NCBI GenBank assembly: GCA_964585575.1 | Contig: CAZPEM010000100.1 | Span: 1-12,778, forward strand | From: UBA4655 sp964585575 | Lineage (GTDB): Bacteria > Planctomycetota > Planctomycetia > Pirellulales > UBA1268 | DNA: 12,778 bases | Direction of reading: 5' to 3' | Shown here: positions 5,209 through 12,778 of the stretch, in pieces | How the letters are laid out: each line of letters opens with the position of its first letter | Position numbering within the stretch: position 1 is the stretch's first letter | Program-made: the position numbers and the translations under genes | Notes under the pieces: model-generated | Told to the model about the DNA's origin: nothing | Databases searched by the model: none | What the model saw: the letters and a program-made list of their open reading frames with translations, nothing else

Positions 5209-7713
5209 ATGACATCGTCTCGAGCATGCAGCGTGGCGGTCGTGTGTGCGGTGACTTTCGCCGCGGCCGCACGGGGTGAGCCGCCGTTCGGCACCGTGCT
5301 GTGGCAGCCCCTCGCGCCCACCGTGCAACGGGTATGTGTCGGTCCGGACGGTCGGGTGTGGCAGTTGTCGCCGCCCGCCGATCCGTTGGCGAAGGCCCCC
5401 GCCCTCCAGAAGAAGCTGGAGGAGGAGTTTCGTAAGCCGACGCCCCACGTGCAGGGCGGCTCGCCGATCCTCTTCGAGCCCGGCGGCCGCGTGTGGTTCT
5501 CCGGCTGGGGCTATGGCCCCTCCATGATCGCAGGATATGACGGCACGACATGGATCGAGCGACCGCTTCAGGATCAGCACGTGCTTCTCGGTCGCAGCGT
5601 CCGCATCGGCGACCACCTGTTCTTCGTCGACTCTCGCGGCATCGACTGCTTCGACGGCCGAACGTGGTCCTATCGGCGGCTCGTGGAGCCGGGCCCGGGT
5701 GGCATCACCGAAGATCACATGCCCATCGTGCAGGCGGAGCCGGACGGGAAAGGCCTGCTGGCCCTGACACGCTCGGGAACGAGTTCCGCCTTGTGTCGCT
5801 GGCGGGGCGAATGGACCGAGCTGCCATCCCCGGGGAACCTGTCAGGAGGTCCGCTGCGATTGGCGCCCACCGCCGACGGCATCTGGCTGTTTAGTCCAAT
5901 CCATGGCTTGTTTTTTCAGCCGTTCGATCCGGCCGCCACGGTGCCGGCGCTCCTGGCGCAGGTGGCGGCGGCCGACGGACAGACCGCCGATCGGGCGGCG
6001 GCGGCGGTCGCGACCCGCTGGCTGACGATCCTGCCCGACGTTCAGGCGGCGGAGGCGGCCGCCACGGAAAAGGGGGTGATCGAGCGGCTGCAGCGGGCCG
6101 CGGCCGAGTTGCGGAAGGGCAACCAACGAGCCGTTCAGGTGGGGCCGTTCGCCGTCCGGTGGTGCACGAACCTGATGTACCTGCCCGATGGAACCGTCGC
6201 CGTCGCCGCCCGCGCCGTGACGACCGCCGACGGAGGCGAGGCTCGCCCCGGCGTCGTTCTCGTCAGGCCCGGCGGCCGCGTCGATGCCCTGTTCGATCCG
6301 GAGATAGTGTCCCGCATGCACGGCGTCACCGCCGGAACGAGCCTCCTGTTCCAGGCCGACGGCACGTTGTGGCTGGCCGGCACGGCCGGCCCGGCCTGTC
6401 TCGTCGACCTCGTCAACGGCCGGATCGTGGCCACGATTCCGGAGCTGGCGAACAGGGACCTGCAGGCGGTCACGCCCGACGGCACCGTCTTCGCCAAGAC
6501 GCGGTCGATGGGGTCCATCGTGGCATACACCCCGGGCAAGCCCGACACGCGGCAGGTGCTCCGCGCCGACACCACCACGGCGCGTCGCGGCAGCGTCGCG
6601 ACCGAGGGCGTGGTCGTCGCCTCGGACGGTGCGATCTTCGGCGTGCAGCGTGACCGGGGCCTGTGTGGCTTCGCGGACGGGGAGTGGCGGGCGGTCGGCG
6701 AAGGTGACGCGAATGTCCTCGGCATCGCCTGGTCGCAGACGGGCAGCGATGGCGCGGTGCTGGTCAAGTTCGACCGTGGGTTCGGCCTGCGGGTCGATGG
6801 CCGGTGGGCCTTCGCGGCCGACCTGCGGCCGCTCGTCGAACGGCATCGCGATGGAGTGGCCCGCTGCTTTCGACGTGCCTCGGGTCCGGCCGGGCTCGTC
6901 GCCGACAAGGCCGGCAACATCTGGACGCTCGACGCCGGCCGGCTGGCGGTGCTCATCGCGGACCGCTGGGAGGATCCCGCCCTCGCCCTCCAGGCCGTGG
7001 GCAAGGCGGTCAACGGCGGCCTCCAGTTCATCAGTGGCGTCGGGGACGGGAGCAAGGTCTACGTGTCCAACCTGTCGGGCTGCGGCCTCGTCGGCGAGGT
7101 GGCGGCCGGCACGCCGCGGTTCGCCACGGGCCCGGTCACGAACAACCGCGAACTGATGATGCTCTGCGTGCGGGAGCCCGGTGGCGGGCTCTGGGTGCCG
7201 GCCACGCAGTCCGATCCGGGACTGACGAAGCAGGTCCTTGGGGGCCAATTCCCGCAGCGGCTGACCGAGGCGGGTGTGACGCATCAGGTCGCCGGCGGCG
7301 GCTGGCCGCTGCTGGTCGACGACGACGGGCAGGTGTGGTTTGCGTCCGGCGCGGAGAGTTTCGGGCTGGTCGATGAGCTGATCGTTCGCCGGGACGGGGA
7401 GGTTACCGCCCGCGTGCCGTTCCCGACGCAGGCACGCGGACTGCGGCTCCTTGCCGCCGGCCCGGGCCGCGTGCTCGCCTGGACCGATCTTGGGCTGCGA
7501 GTGATCACCGTCCAGGGGCCGCGGGATGCCAGAGCCTACGTGGTCGGCCCGATGACCGTGGTGCGGAGTCGCGACACGCCGCCGCACACCGCAGACCCGA
7601 TGCATGCCCGGCCGATCGCGCTACCCGGCGATCGGATCGCGATCGTGGTCCCGCCGGGATTGTCCGACGAAGACCAGTGCCGCCTGTTCATCGCCGACCT
7701 CCCGCCCCGCTGA
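5209..7713 (+). CDS. Secreted beta-propeller-like protein of unknown function
   Basis: An 834-residue protein with a signal peptide (residues 1-23, hydrophobic core SVAVVCAVTFAAAA, likely cleavage after ARG). The mature part holds many irregular repeats of the type DGxVW or GGxVWF followed by a small strand: DGRVWQLS, GGRVWFSG, DGIWLFSP, DGTLWLAG, DGTVFAKT, AGNIWTLD, DGQVWFAS. These recall the propeller repeats of two-component regulators and NHL-like proteins, so one or two multi-bladed propellers in the periplasm or outside the cell are likely. An Ala-rich helical insertion (about residues 241-307, rich in A, E, Q and R) interrupts the blades. No transmembrane segment, kinase domain or catalytic motif is seen after the signal peptide. 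The start has only a distant AAGGA. The gene is 128 bases downstream of the oxidoreductase on the same strand. I do not recognise a named family. Confidence 0.8.
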   Translation: MTSSRACSVAVVCAVTFAAAARGEPPFGTVLWQPLAPTVQRVCVGPDGRVWQLSPPADPLAKAPALQKKLEEEFRKPTPHVQGGSPILFEPGGRVWFSGWGYGPSMIAGYDGTTWIERPLQDQHVLLGRSVRIGDHLFFVDSRGIDCFDGRTWSYRRLVEPGPGGITEDHMPIVQAEPDGKGLLALTRSGTSSALCRWRGEWTELPSPGNLSGGPLRLAPTADGIWLFSPIHGLFFQPFDPAATVPALLAQVAAADGQTADRAAAAVATRWLTILPDVQAAEAAATEKGVIERLQRAAAELRKGNQRAVQVGPFAVRWCTNLMYLPDGTVAVAARAVTTADGGEARPGVVLVRPGGRVDALFDPEIVSRMHGVTAGTSLLFQADGTLWLAGTAGPACLVDLVNGRIVATIPELANRDLQAVTPDGTVFAKTRSMGSIVAYTPGKPDTRQVLRADTTTARRGSVATEGVVVASDGAIFGVQRDRGLCGFADGEWRAVGEGDANVLGIAWSQTGSDGAVLVKFDRGFGLRVDGRWAFAADLRPLVERHRDGVARCFRRASGPAGLVADKAGNIWTLDAGRLAVLIADRWEDPALALQAVGKAVNGGLQFISGVGDGSKVYVSNLSGCGLVGEVAAGTPRFATGPVTNNRELMMLCVREPGGGLWVPATQSDPGLTKQVLGGQFPQRLTEAGVTHQVAGGGWPLLVDDDGQVWFASGAESFGLVDELIVRRDGEVTARVPFPTQARGLRLLAAGPGRVLAWTDLGLRVITVQGPRDARAYVVGPMTVVRSRDTPPHTADPMHARPIALPGDRIAIVVPPGLSDEDQCRLFIADLPPR

Positions 7714-7811
7714 GCCCGCGGTCGGCGGCGAGTTCACGATCGACCATGAAGCGTTGGGGGGAAACCCGATTCCATCAGGCTCGGGCTCGGGCGAGTCGAG
7801 GAGGTCGCGGT
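7714..7811. other. Convergent intergenic region
   Basis: 98 bases between two genes that converge. A bidirectional terminator would be expected, but I see only short GC-rich self-complementary pieces and no stem followed by a T-tract on either strand. Confidence 0.4.
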
Positions 7812-8585
7812 TCAGTTGCGGCTGCGGAGCTTCGAAAGCAGCCGCAGAATCTCCATGTAGAGCCAGACGAGCGTGACCATCAGGGCGAAAGCCCCGTACC
7901 ACTCCAGATACTTGGGGGACCCGCGTTCGGCCGCCTGCTCGATGTAGTCGAAGTCGAGCACAAGGTTCAGGGCGGCGATCACGACCACGACCAGGCTGAA
8001 CCCGATGCCGATGGGGCCGGCCGCGTGGATGGAGGGGATCGGAAAGCCGAGGAAACTCCCGACCATCGACATCAAATACACAAGGCAGATTCCGCCGGTC
8101 GCCGCCACGATGCCGAGTTTGAAGTTCTCGGTCGCCTTGATGAGTCCGGATTGATAGGCGAGCAGCAGGCCGGCGAGCGTGCCGAACGTGCCACCGACGG
8201 CTTGAACGACGATTCCGGGGTACTGGGCCTCGAGACTGGCGGAGACCCCTCCCAGAAACAAGCCCTCGGCAAGGGCGTAGACGGGGGCGAGAGCCGGAGC
8301 CCAGGTGTGCTTGAAGCAGATGACGAGCGCCGTGATCGCTCCCACCACAAGACCGCCCAGGGCCCACGGCATCGCGGCCGCAGGATCGGCCTCGACGGCC
8401 GAAAAAGTCTTCGACCATGTGAAGCAGGCAGCCCCCATCGCCAAGAGCAACAGGAAGAGCGTCTTCTGGGCCGTCCCGTTGATCGTCATGGCATCGGTCG
8501 GAGACTGCTCGCGGGCGAGGTCCCGGCGGTAGACGCCAAAGTTCTCGAACGTCTTGTCATTCAGGGTGGGATTGCCGGTTCGCAT
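7812..8585 (-). CDS. Bax inhibitor-1/YccA family integral membrane protein
   Basis: A 257-residue protein starting MRTGNPTLNDKTFENF, a typical beginning for the bacterial Bax1-I (PF12811-type) branch. It has seven hydrophobic segments, starting with LFLLLLAMGAACFTW and including ALGGLVVGAITALVICF, YALAEGLFLGGVSAS, GGTFGTLAGLLLAYQ, GGICLVYLMSMVGSFLGF, FSLVVVVIAALNLVLDFDYI and YGAFALMVTLVWLYMEIL. The LVLDFDYIEQ segment with its acidic pair and the closing LRLLSKL are characteristic. Bacterial relatives such as YetJ act as pH-sensitive calcium leak channels; that role here is inferred from family only. The frame is open 21 codons further upstream, but ATG 8585 matches the family N-terminus and has GGAG about ten bases before it. 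It follows the FGE-like gene by 306 bases on the same strand, with its own likely promoter. Confidence 0.93.
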   Translation of the reverse strand: MRTGNPTLNDKTFENFGVYRRDLAREQSPTDAMTINGTAQKTLFLLLLAMGAACFTWSKTFSAVEADPAAAMPWALGGLVVGAITALVICFKHTWAPALAPVYALAEGLFLGGVSASLEAQYPGIVVQAVGGTFGTLAGLLLAYQSGLIKATENFKLGIVAATGGICLVYLMSMVGSFLGFPIPSIHAAGPIGIGFSLVVVVIAALNLVLDFDYIEQAAERGSPKYLEWYGAFALMVTLVWLYMEILRLLSKLRSRN

Positions 8586-8891
8586 GACTCTGGACTCCGG
8601 GGCCGAAAAACCGTCTCCCGCGATGATAACACAACCGTCCGGCACCAAACGCGGCGACCAATACGCGGCGACTTGGGGCCCGATGAATTGGGTGCCGCCG
8701 ATCAGCGGTTCCGACGATCAACGCTGCGCGTCGGGTTTTGCCGCGGACTTCTCCGCCACCGGGGGCACTACCAAACGACCCCGCAACTGCCTCGTCAAGG
8801 CTTCGTGCCGCATGGAGAGGTTCCGGACTTCCTTCTGCATGGAAGTCTGCCGGATGATGCTGCCGGCAACCGCTCGTTCCCGGGCCGCCGA
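8586..8891. other. 306-base intergenic region with an imperfect hairpin
   Basis: No gene is supported; frames on either strand lack motifs. About 40 bases after the FGE-like stop, an imperfect hairpin can form: TCCGG-ACTTCC (8822-8832), loop TTCTGCAT, GGAAGT (8841-8846), a three-base bulge, CCGGA (8850-8854). No T-tract follows on the minus strand, so if it ends the upstream transcript it is not a classical intrinsic terminator. The left end holds the likely promoter of the Bax inhibitor-1 gene. Confidence 0.45.
8623..8628 (-). promoter_or_regulatory. TATCAT, possible -10 box of the Bax inhibitor-1 gene
   Basis: Read on the minus strand this is TATCAT (five of six to TATAAT), inside GTGTTATCATCG. 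A TTGGTG stands upstream at 8643-8648 but with a spacer of only 14 bases. Transcription from here would give a leader of about 30 bases containing the GGAG before ATG 8585. Confidence 0.35.
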
Positions 8892-9887
8892 TCACTCCGC
8901 CCGCCTGTCGGCCGCCTCCGTTGCGCTGCCCGGCAGCGCGGTCACGGCGACGCGAAATCCTAGCAACGGGCTCTTGGTTGTCGGAGGGCTGCCATAGCGG
9001 CGAGCAGGACGAGCGTCCCAGATTTGGGCGCTAAAGTAGCCTCCCCGGGTCGCACGATCCGTTCCCGCCGCCGGGCCCTGCGGATCAGTCGCTGGACCGA
9101 TGTCGAGTTCGCTGAACCAGTCACTGCACCACTCGCGAACGTTGCCATCCATGTCGTAGAGGCCCCAGGGATTCGGTCGCTTGGTGCCGACAGGATGGGT
9201 GACGTTCGGGGCGTGTTTGTCCGGCCCACCTTGCTGATCCGAGCCCGAGTTGCTCAAGTACCAGGAGTACTCGCCCATCCTTGAATCCGGTGTATCTTCG
9301 TCTCCGAAAGAAAATCGCGTCGTCGTTCCGGCCCGGCACGCGTATTCCCACTCCGCCTCCGTCGGCAGGCGGTAGACACGGCCGGCTTGTCGTTCCTCAG
9401 GCAGGTCGGAGAGTGCATTGCAAAATGCCACGGCGTCTTCCCAACTCACCTGCTCGACCGGATGGCCGCTTCCTTTCGCATAACTCGGAACGTTCCCCAT
9501 GACCCGCTTCCATTGGGCATTGGTCACCTCGTGCGTGCCGATGAAGAAGGGGCGTGTCAGGGTCACGACGTGGCGTTCGAACTGGCGATCCTCGTCGATG
9601 AGGGCCTCACCCATCGTGAACGTGCCGCCAGACAGCAGTTTCAGGCCCATGCCGATCGAGTTCCTGATGACGCCGGGCGCGTCCGTGGACGGATCGGTCT
9701 CCACGCGGCAGCCAACCGTCGGAAAGAGAAAGAGCGCGGCCGCAACCATCACGAAGCAGTCGGCATGCAGACGCCTTGCCGGTGCCAGGCCGGTGACGGT
9801 TTCCAGCCTGCAAAGTCCAACCGCGGCCGCTCCCGGTCCGCGGTCCGCCCTGATTCCGTTGCCGCGGTGGACTCGGACTTGGTTCAT
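8892..9887 (-). CDS. SUMF1/formylglycine-generating-enzyme-like protein, probable lipoprotein, catalytic cysteines absent
   Basis: A 331-residue protein. After a basic N-region it has a hydrophobic segment MVAAALFLFPTVGC (47-60) ending in a cysteine, an atypical lipobox. The FGE-sulfatase domain follows: NSIGMGLKLLSGGTFTMGE, HEVTNAQWKRVMG, HPVEQVSWEDAVAFCNAL, YRLPTEAEWEYACRAGT, NPWGLYDMDGNVREWCSDWF (GNVREW 248-253), RGGYFS (281-286) and a terminal LLGFRVAV. True FGE oxidises a sulfatase cysteine using a cysteine pair after the RGGSW motif; that region here has no cysteine. It is therefore probably one of the many noncatalytic family members, perhaps binding a protein or sugar. ATG 9887 has GGAG six bases upstream and is preferred; ATG 9749 would start directly at the signal segment. 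It lies 51 bases behind the cytochrome-like gene, so co-transcription is likely. Confidence 0.9.
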   Translation of the reverse strand: MNQVRVHRGNGIRADRGPGAAAVGLCRLETVTGLAPARRLHADCFVMVAAALFLFPTVGCRVETDPSTDAPGVIRNSIGMGLKLLSGGTFTMGEALIDEDRQFERHVVTLTRPFFIGTHEVTNAQWKRVMGNVPSYAKGSGHPVEQVSWEDAVAFCNALSDLPEERQAGRVYRLPTEAEWEYACRAGTTTRFSFGDEDTPDSRMGEYSWYLSNSGSDQQGGPDKHAPNVTHPVGTKRPNPWGLYDMDGNVREWCSDWFSELDIGPATDPQGPAAGTDRATRGGYFSAQIWDARPARRYGSPPTTKSPLLGFRVAVTALPGSATEAADRRAE

Positions 9888-9938
9888 GTGTCGCTCCGGT
9901 AACGCTGAAAGATTCTCGTAGGGTTTCCGCGAAAGGGA

Positions 9939-12356
9939 TCATCGCGCCCGCAGCGCGGCCAGCAGGTCCGCACAGTCTTGCAGCGACAGCACGGTCTCGA
10001 GGCCCACCGGCATGATCGACGTGGCGTGCTGCTGCGATTCGTCGATCTCGCCCCGTCGGATCACCCGCTCCACGCCGGCCGCCATTCTGAGCGTCACGCT
10101 GCCCGGCGTTTCGGCCACGATCAGGCCGCTGACCGAGGTGCCGTCGTCCAGCACGAAGGTGGTGACGGTGTACCGCTGCTCCACGGCGCGGTTGGGGTCG
10201 AAGATCGCCTCGATCACCTGGGCGGGCGGCTTGCCGGCCACGGTGGCCAGGTCGGGCCCCACCTCGGCGCCCGCGGCTCCATGCCTGTGGCAGGCGATGC
10301 AGCCGCCGCGGTCGAGGACCTGCCGACCGCGGGCGGCGTCTCCCGGGAGCGTTGCCGCGGCGAGATACCGGGCCACGATCTTCTGCCGATCGGGCTCGAA
10401 CGACCCGATCACGGGCAGCGGGGCGGGGCTCGGCAGGGGGGCCGCAGTCGGCCGCTGCTGGGCTTCGAGCAGGGCGATCTCCGCGGGCATCAGGGCGTCG
10501 GCGCCGGCGGCGGCGACCGCGGTGCCGCGGACATGCGGCCATTCCTTCCGGAGCGTCTGCGCGACGTCATCGGCGGAAAGCAGCCCCAAGCCCCGCAGCG
10601 TGAAGACCGCCTGCACCCGCACCGGCAGCGACGGGGAAGCAGCCAGCGACCGCACGGCGGCCTCGTTCTCCACGCGGCCGCGTTCGAAGGCGAGCCGCTG
10701 CGCCGTGTCGCGGGCCCAGCCGGAGGGGGATGCGAGATCGATCACGGCGGGCTTCGTCGGCTGGCCATCCCGGGAGATCCGCCAGATGCGGCCCATCGTC
10801 TCGCCCCCGCGCAACTGCATGCGGCGGGCCATCTCGGCCGGCACCCACTCCGGGTGCTCGAGCACGAGGCGGTACATGTCGACGACGTAGAGGCCGCCAT
10901 CCGGTCCGGTGCGGGCCATCACCGGTCGGAACCAACGATCTTCGCTGGCGAGAAACTCACGTTCCGCATCGTCCGGGTGTCTGCGGGACGTGATCGTCGC
11001 CCCGGAGTAGTCGAGAACCTGCCGCAGCACGACCTGATGGGCCGGCTCGCAGATGAACAGGCAGTGGACGCCGTCGATGCCGAAGGCCGAGTCCCGGTAG
11101 GGCATGGGATTGCAGCCCGACGTGACGGTGTTCGCCGTGGCGGGCTGGTTCAGCCGCCGCTCGACGGGGCCCGCGGGAAACACCCTGCGGTCGGCGGTGA
11201 GATCGGCGCGGACGGAGCGGGCGACGATCTCCGGATGCCGCTCGAGATAGCCCATCGGCAGCCAGTAGTGCCACCCGGGCGTGGCGTTGTTGTTGCCGAA
11301 CCAGTTGCCGAAATCGTCCCGCCACTTGCCGCACTGGGTGGCGCCGGTTTCGAGGCGAAACTCGCCGGTCCGCGGATCAAAGCTGAAGTCGTTGCCGCGG
11401 AGCGGAATCCGCGCTTCGGTCTTCACGTTGACGATGTCGCCGCCGCTGTCGCCGTTGGCCCCGTGCAGCCAGCCGTCGAGCCCCCAGCAGAACCCATTGA
11501 CGAGATGCTGCGGGTTGCCCGCCTTGAAGCCGGTGAACCATGGCTCGCGTGTGTCGCAGCGGCCGTCGCCGTCGTCGTCGCGGGCGTGGAAGATGTCGGG
11601 GACGCTCGCCACGAACACGCCCCCCTTCCAGCAGGCCAGACCGGTGACATGCTTGAGGCCGTCGAGGAAGAGCGTGCTCTTCTCGTAGAGGCCGTCGCCG
11701 TCGGCGTCTTCGAGGATCCGCACGCGGCCGGCCTGGAGCCCGCGGCCGGCGCCTTCGCCGGGGATGCCGTCCCGCCAGGTGACCTTGCCGTCGGACGTGG
11801 CCTCTCCTTCGGCGAACGGATAATCGCCCATCTCCGCCACCCACATCCGACCGCGTTCGTCCCAGTCGATGAACACCGGGTCCATCACGAGCGGCTCCGC
11901 CGCCACGAGCGTCGCGGTGAATCCGGGCGGCAGCCGCATCGCGCGGAGGGATTCCTGCGGTGTTCGCGGCTTCGGGCCGGGCACCCGCAGCAGTTCCTCG
12001 TAGGTCAGCCGCACGCCGCCGGCCTGCATCACGCCTTCGGCGAATCTCACCCCCGGGCCGGTAAGCAGCGGCAGCGCGTGCTCGTCGCCGGGCTTGCCCT
12101 CCCGCATCACCCGCGTCCAGCCTGTCGTCCATCCCATGCTCGCCCTCACCCGATCGGGCGGCACGAACAGGTAGACGCCATACCCCTCATCGTGCGAGAC
12201 GACCAGGTCGTCGTGGCCGTCGTCATCGAGATCGACCTTCCACACGCCCGAGGCGGCCCGCGCGAGCGGCGGCAGTTCCGCCTCGGTGCCCCGTGCCACG
12301 TCGGAGGCAACGAGCAGCATCGCGCAGGCCATGAGCAGGCAGGCGTGGAAGGTCAT
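9939..12356 (-). CDS. PVC-type heme-binding CxxCH protein (membrane-bound dehydrogenase-like, HEAT and cytochrome c domains)
   Basis: An 805-residue exported protein. Residues 1-23 are a signal peptide (LLMACAMLLVA core). An FG-GAP-like acidic segment, DLDDDGHDDLVV (42-53), follows. From about 138 comes the beta-propeller domain of the TIGR02604 type (LPPGFTATLVAAEP, DERGRMWVAEMGDYP), with DADGDG (217-222) and DDDGDG (260-265), possible calcium loops. Residues about 535-620 look like HEAT-type helices. The C-terminal TIGR02603-type cytochrome domain carries GCIACH, with heme ligands C686, C689 and H690, then VGPDL; a methionine in SIMPVG may be the other axial ligand. Such proteins are abundant in Planctomycetota and are thought to oxidise sugars or related substrates in the periplasm and pass electrons on; the substrate is unknown. 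ATG 12356 overlaps the preceding stop by ATGA and begins the signal peptide. The frame stays open further upstream, but that part is only a shadow of the CBM6 gene. Confidence 0.93.
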   Translation of the reverse strand: MTFHACLLMACAMLLVASDVARGTEAELPPLARAASGVWKVDLDDDGHDDLVVSHDEGYGVYLFVPPDRVRASMGWTTGWTRVMREGKPGDEHALPLLTGPGVRFAEGVMQAGGVRLTYEELLRVPGPKPRTPQESLRAMRLPPGFTATLVAAEPLVMDPVFIDWDERGRMWVAEMGDYPFAEGEATSDGKVTWRDGIPGEGAGRGLQAGRVRILEDADGDGLYEKSTLFLDGLKHVTGLACWKGGVFVASVPDIFHARDDDGDGRCDTREPWFTGFKAGNPQHLVNGFCWGLDGWLHGANGDSGGDIVNVKTEARIPLRGNDFSFDPRTGEFRLETGATQCGKWRDDFGNWFGNNNATPGWHYWLPMGYLERHPEIVARSVRADLTADRRVFPAGPVERRLNQPATANTVTSGCNPMPYRDSAFGIDGVHCLFICEPAHQVVLRQVLDYSGATITSRRHPDDAEREFLASEDRWFRPVMARTGPDGGLYVVDMYRLVLEHPEWVPAEMARRMQLRGGETMGRIWRISRDGQPTKPAVIDLASPSGWARDTAQRLAFERGRVENEAAVRSLAASPSLPVRVQAVFTLRGLGLLSADDVAQTLRKEWPHVRGTAVAAAGADALMPAEIALLEAQQRPTAAPLPSPAPLPVIGSFEPDRQKIVARYLAAATLPGDAARGRQVLDRGGCIACHRHGAAGAEVGPDLATVAGKPPAQVIEAIFDPNRAVEQRYTVTTFVLDDGTSVSGLIVAETPGSVTLRMAAGVERVIRRGEIDESQQHATSIMPVGLETVLSLQDCADLLAALRAR
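12353..12356 (-). promoter_or_regulatory. ATGA stop/start overlap coupling the CBM6 and CxxCH genes
   Basis: On the minus strand the ATG of the CxxCH gene and the TGA of the CBM6 gene share ATGA. No clear SD precedes this ATG, so initiation probably depends on ribosomes terminating on the upstream gene. Confidence 0.8.
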
Positions 12357-12778
12357 GGCTTCTGAGGCGGCGTCGCGGGTTCTTGCGGCCGACGGAACGT
12401 CATGCAGTCGATGTCGCCGACGAATCCCGACACGCCGTCGGCATCCATCACCAGCTTCATGACCGTCCTGCCCGCGGGCACCCGCACGCCGTCGATGCGG
12501 ATGGTCTGCAGTTTTGTCCACCCGCCGGTGTCGGGCACCTGGATCGGGCCGGTCGCGTCCTTGCCGTCGAACTCGATGTGGAACCGGCCGCCCAGCTTCG
12601 CCGATGCGACGGGAATCTCGAGCGTGTACGGGCCTGAGTCGGCGACTTCCACCGTGTAGGTGAGCCATTCTCCGGCCCGCGCCCATCCGATGCCGTGCCC
12701 GTTGGAGGCGTCGGGCCGACGCTCGATGTCGACCTGCGTCGGGCCGCGGTAGTCGGCGCCCTGGTTCGCCTCGGTCAG
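12353..12778 (-). CDS. C-terminal CBM6 carbohydrate-binding domain of a larger protein (partial, 5' end outside the window)
   Basis: The frame is open from the right edge to the TGA at 12353-12355 and gives 141 residues. It reads as a family 6 carbohydrate-binding module: ANQGADYRGPTQVDI, then RPDASNGHGIGWA, RAGEWLTYTVEV, GPYTLEIPVAS, GGRFHIEFDG, VPDTGGWTKLQTI, VRVPAGRTVMKLVMD and a closing DIDCMTF strand. The conserved GW and GEWLTYTV positions are present. A short Pro-rich tail (RRPQEPATPPQKP) ends the protein. In planctomycetes such modules cap secreted glycoside hydrolases, PQQ/heme proteins or other envelope proteins; the catalytic part lies outside the window. The stop overlaps the start of the CxxCH gene by four bases, so the two are translationally coupled. 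The RPDASNGHGIGWA codons lie in the 40-base repeat also found at 3427-3466. Confidence 0.88.
   Translation of the reverse strand: MTEANQGADYRGPTQVDIERRPDASNGHGIGWARAGEWLTYTVEVADSGPYTLEIPVASAKLGGRFHIEFDGKDATGPIQVPDTGGWTKLQTIRIDGVRVPAGRTVMKLVMDADGVSGFVGDIDCMTFRRPQEPATPPQKP
12679..12718 (+). repeat. 40-base direct repeat, copy 2 (inside CBM6 coding sequence)
   Basis: Matches 3427-3466 at 39 of 40 bases. On the minus strand it encodes RPDASNGHGIGWA, the most conserved-looking stretch of the CBM6 module. Confidence 0.85.

Noticed and set aside
3602..5551. 649-codon open frame on the minus strand
   Set aside because: Antisense to the oxidoreductase gene and running across the spacer; no recognisable domain. 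Long antisense frames are common in GC-rich DNA.
5842..7605. 587-codon open frame on the minus strand
   Set aside because: Antisense shadow of the secreted propeller gene; sequence is His/Arg/Gly-biased and without motifs.
8822..8854. Imperfect hairpin as an intrinsic terminator of the minus-strand operon
   Set aside because: The stem has a three-base bulge and is not followed by a T-tract; recorded only as a possible structure.
8554..8997. 147-codon plus-strand frame over the 8586-8891 gap
   Set aside because: It overlaps the starts and ends of two well-supported minus-strand genes, has a biased sequence and no family resemblance.
9978..12365. 795-codon open frame on the plus strand
   Set aside because: Mirror of the CxxCH gene; its product is a low-complexity Ala/Gly/His/Arg sequence with no motif, while the opposite strand has full domain structure.
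12357..12686. Upstream extension of the CxxCH gene to 12686
   Set aside because: The added residues are Arg/Gly-rich and out of frame with the clear CBM6 reading of the same bases; the signal peptide begins at the ATG at 12356.
1..12778. A new defence, mobile or biosynthetic system spanning the window
   Set aside because: No nuclease, transposase, integrase, toxin pair or synthase cluster was recognised. Most genes belong to known planctomycete families and lie in ordinary arrangements.

Overview
The window looks like a piece of a planctomycete chromosome, most likely order Pirellulales. The DNA is GC-rich by eye. It carries a PVC-type heme-binding CxxCH protein (the TIGR02604/TIGR02603 architecture, a hallmark of Planctomycetota and Verrucomicrobiota), a CBM6-terminated secreted protein and a formylglycine-generating-enzyme-like lipoprotein. 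Several other genes have signal peptides with little or no known function. I see no tRNA, rRNA, CRISPR array, transposase or phage gene, so this is mainly ordinary host chromosome.

Left part. A minus-strand gene (1-704) runs off the left edge. It has a GTG start behind a strong AGGAGG and encodes two membrane helices plus a soluble domain. A divergent 336-base gap separates it from a plus-strand DEAD-box RNA helicase (1041-2552). Downstream on the same strand are a small His-rich membrane hydroxylase of the sterol desaturase/fatty acid hydroxylase superfamily (2690-3268), a 468-base gene-free stretch, a saccharopine dehydrogenase-like oxidoreductase (3737-5080) and a large secreted beta-propeller-like protein of unknown function (5209-7713).

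Right part. From 7812 to the right edge all genes are on the minus strand. In transcription order they are a CBM6-ended protein (partial, 12778-12353), the PVC-type cytochrome-like protein (12356-9939, ATGA overlap with the CBM6 gene), a SUMF1/FGE-like putative lipoprotein (9887-8892, 51 bases downstream) and, after a 306-base gap, a seven-helix Bax inhibitor-1 family protein (8585-7812). The first three look like one transcription unit for exported proteins, plausibly involved in carbohydrate binding and oxidation at the cell surface.

Unexplained structure is confined to the intergenic DNA. A 40-base sequence in the 3269-3736 gap is repeated with one mismatch, in the same orientation, inside the CBM6 coding sequence 9.25 kb away. 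A compact element at 5108-5167 has two tandem 19-base repeats enclosed by a near-perfect inverted repeat. I found no convincing new multigene system. These two elements and the partial gene at the left edge deserve the closest look.
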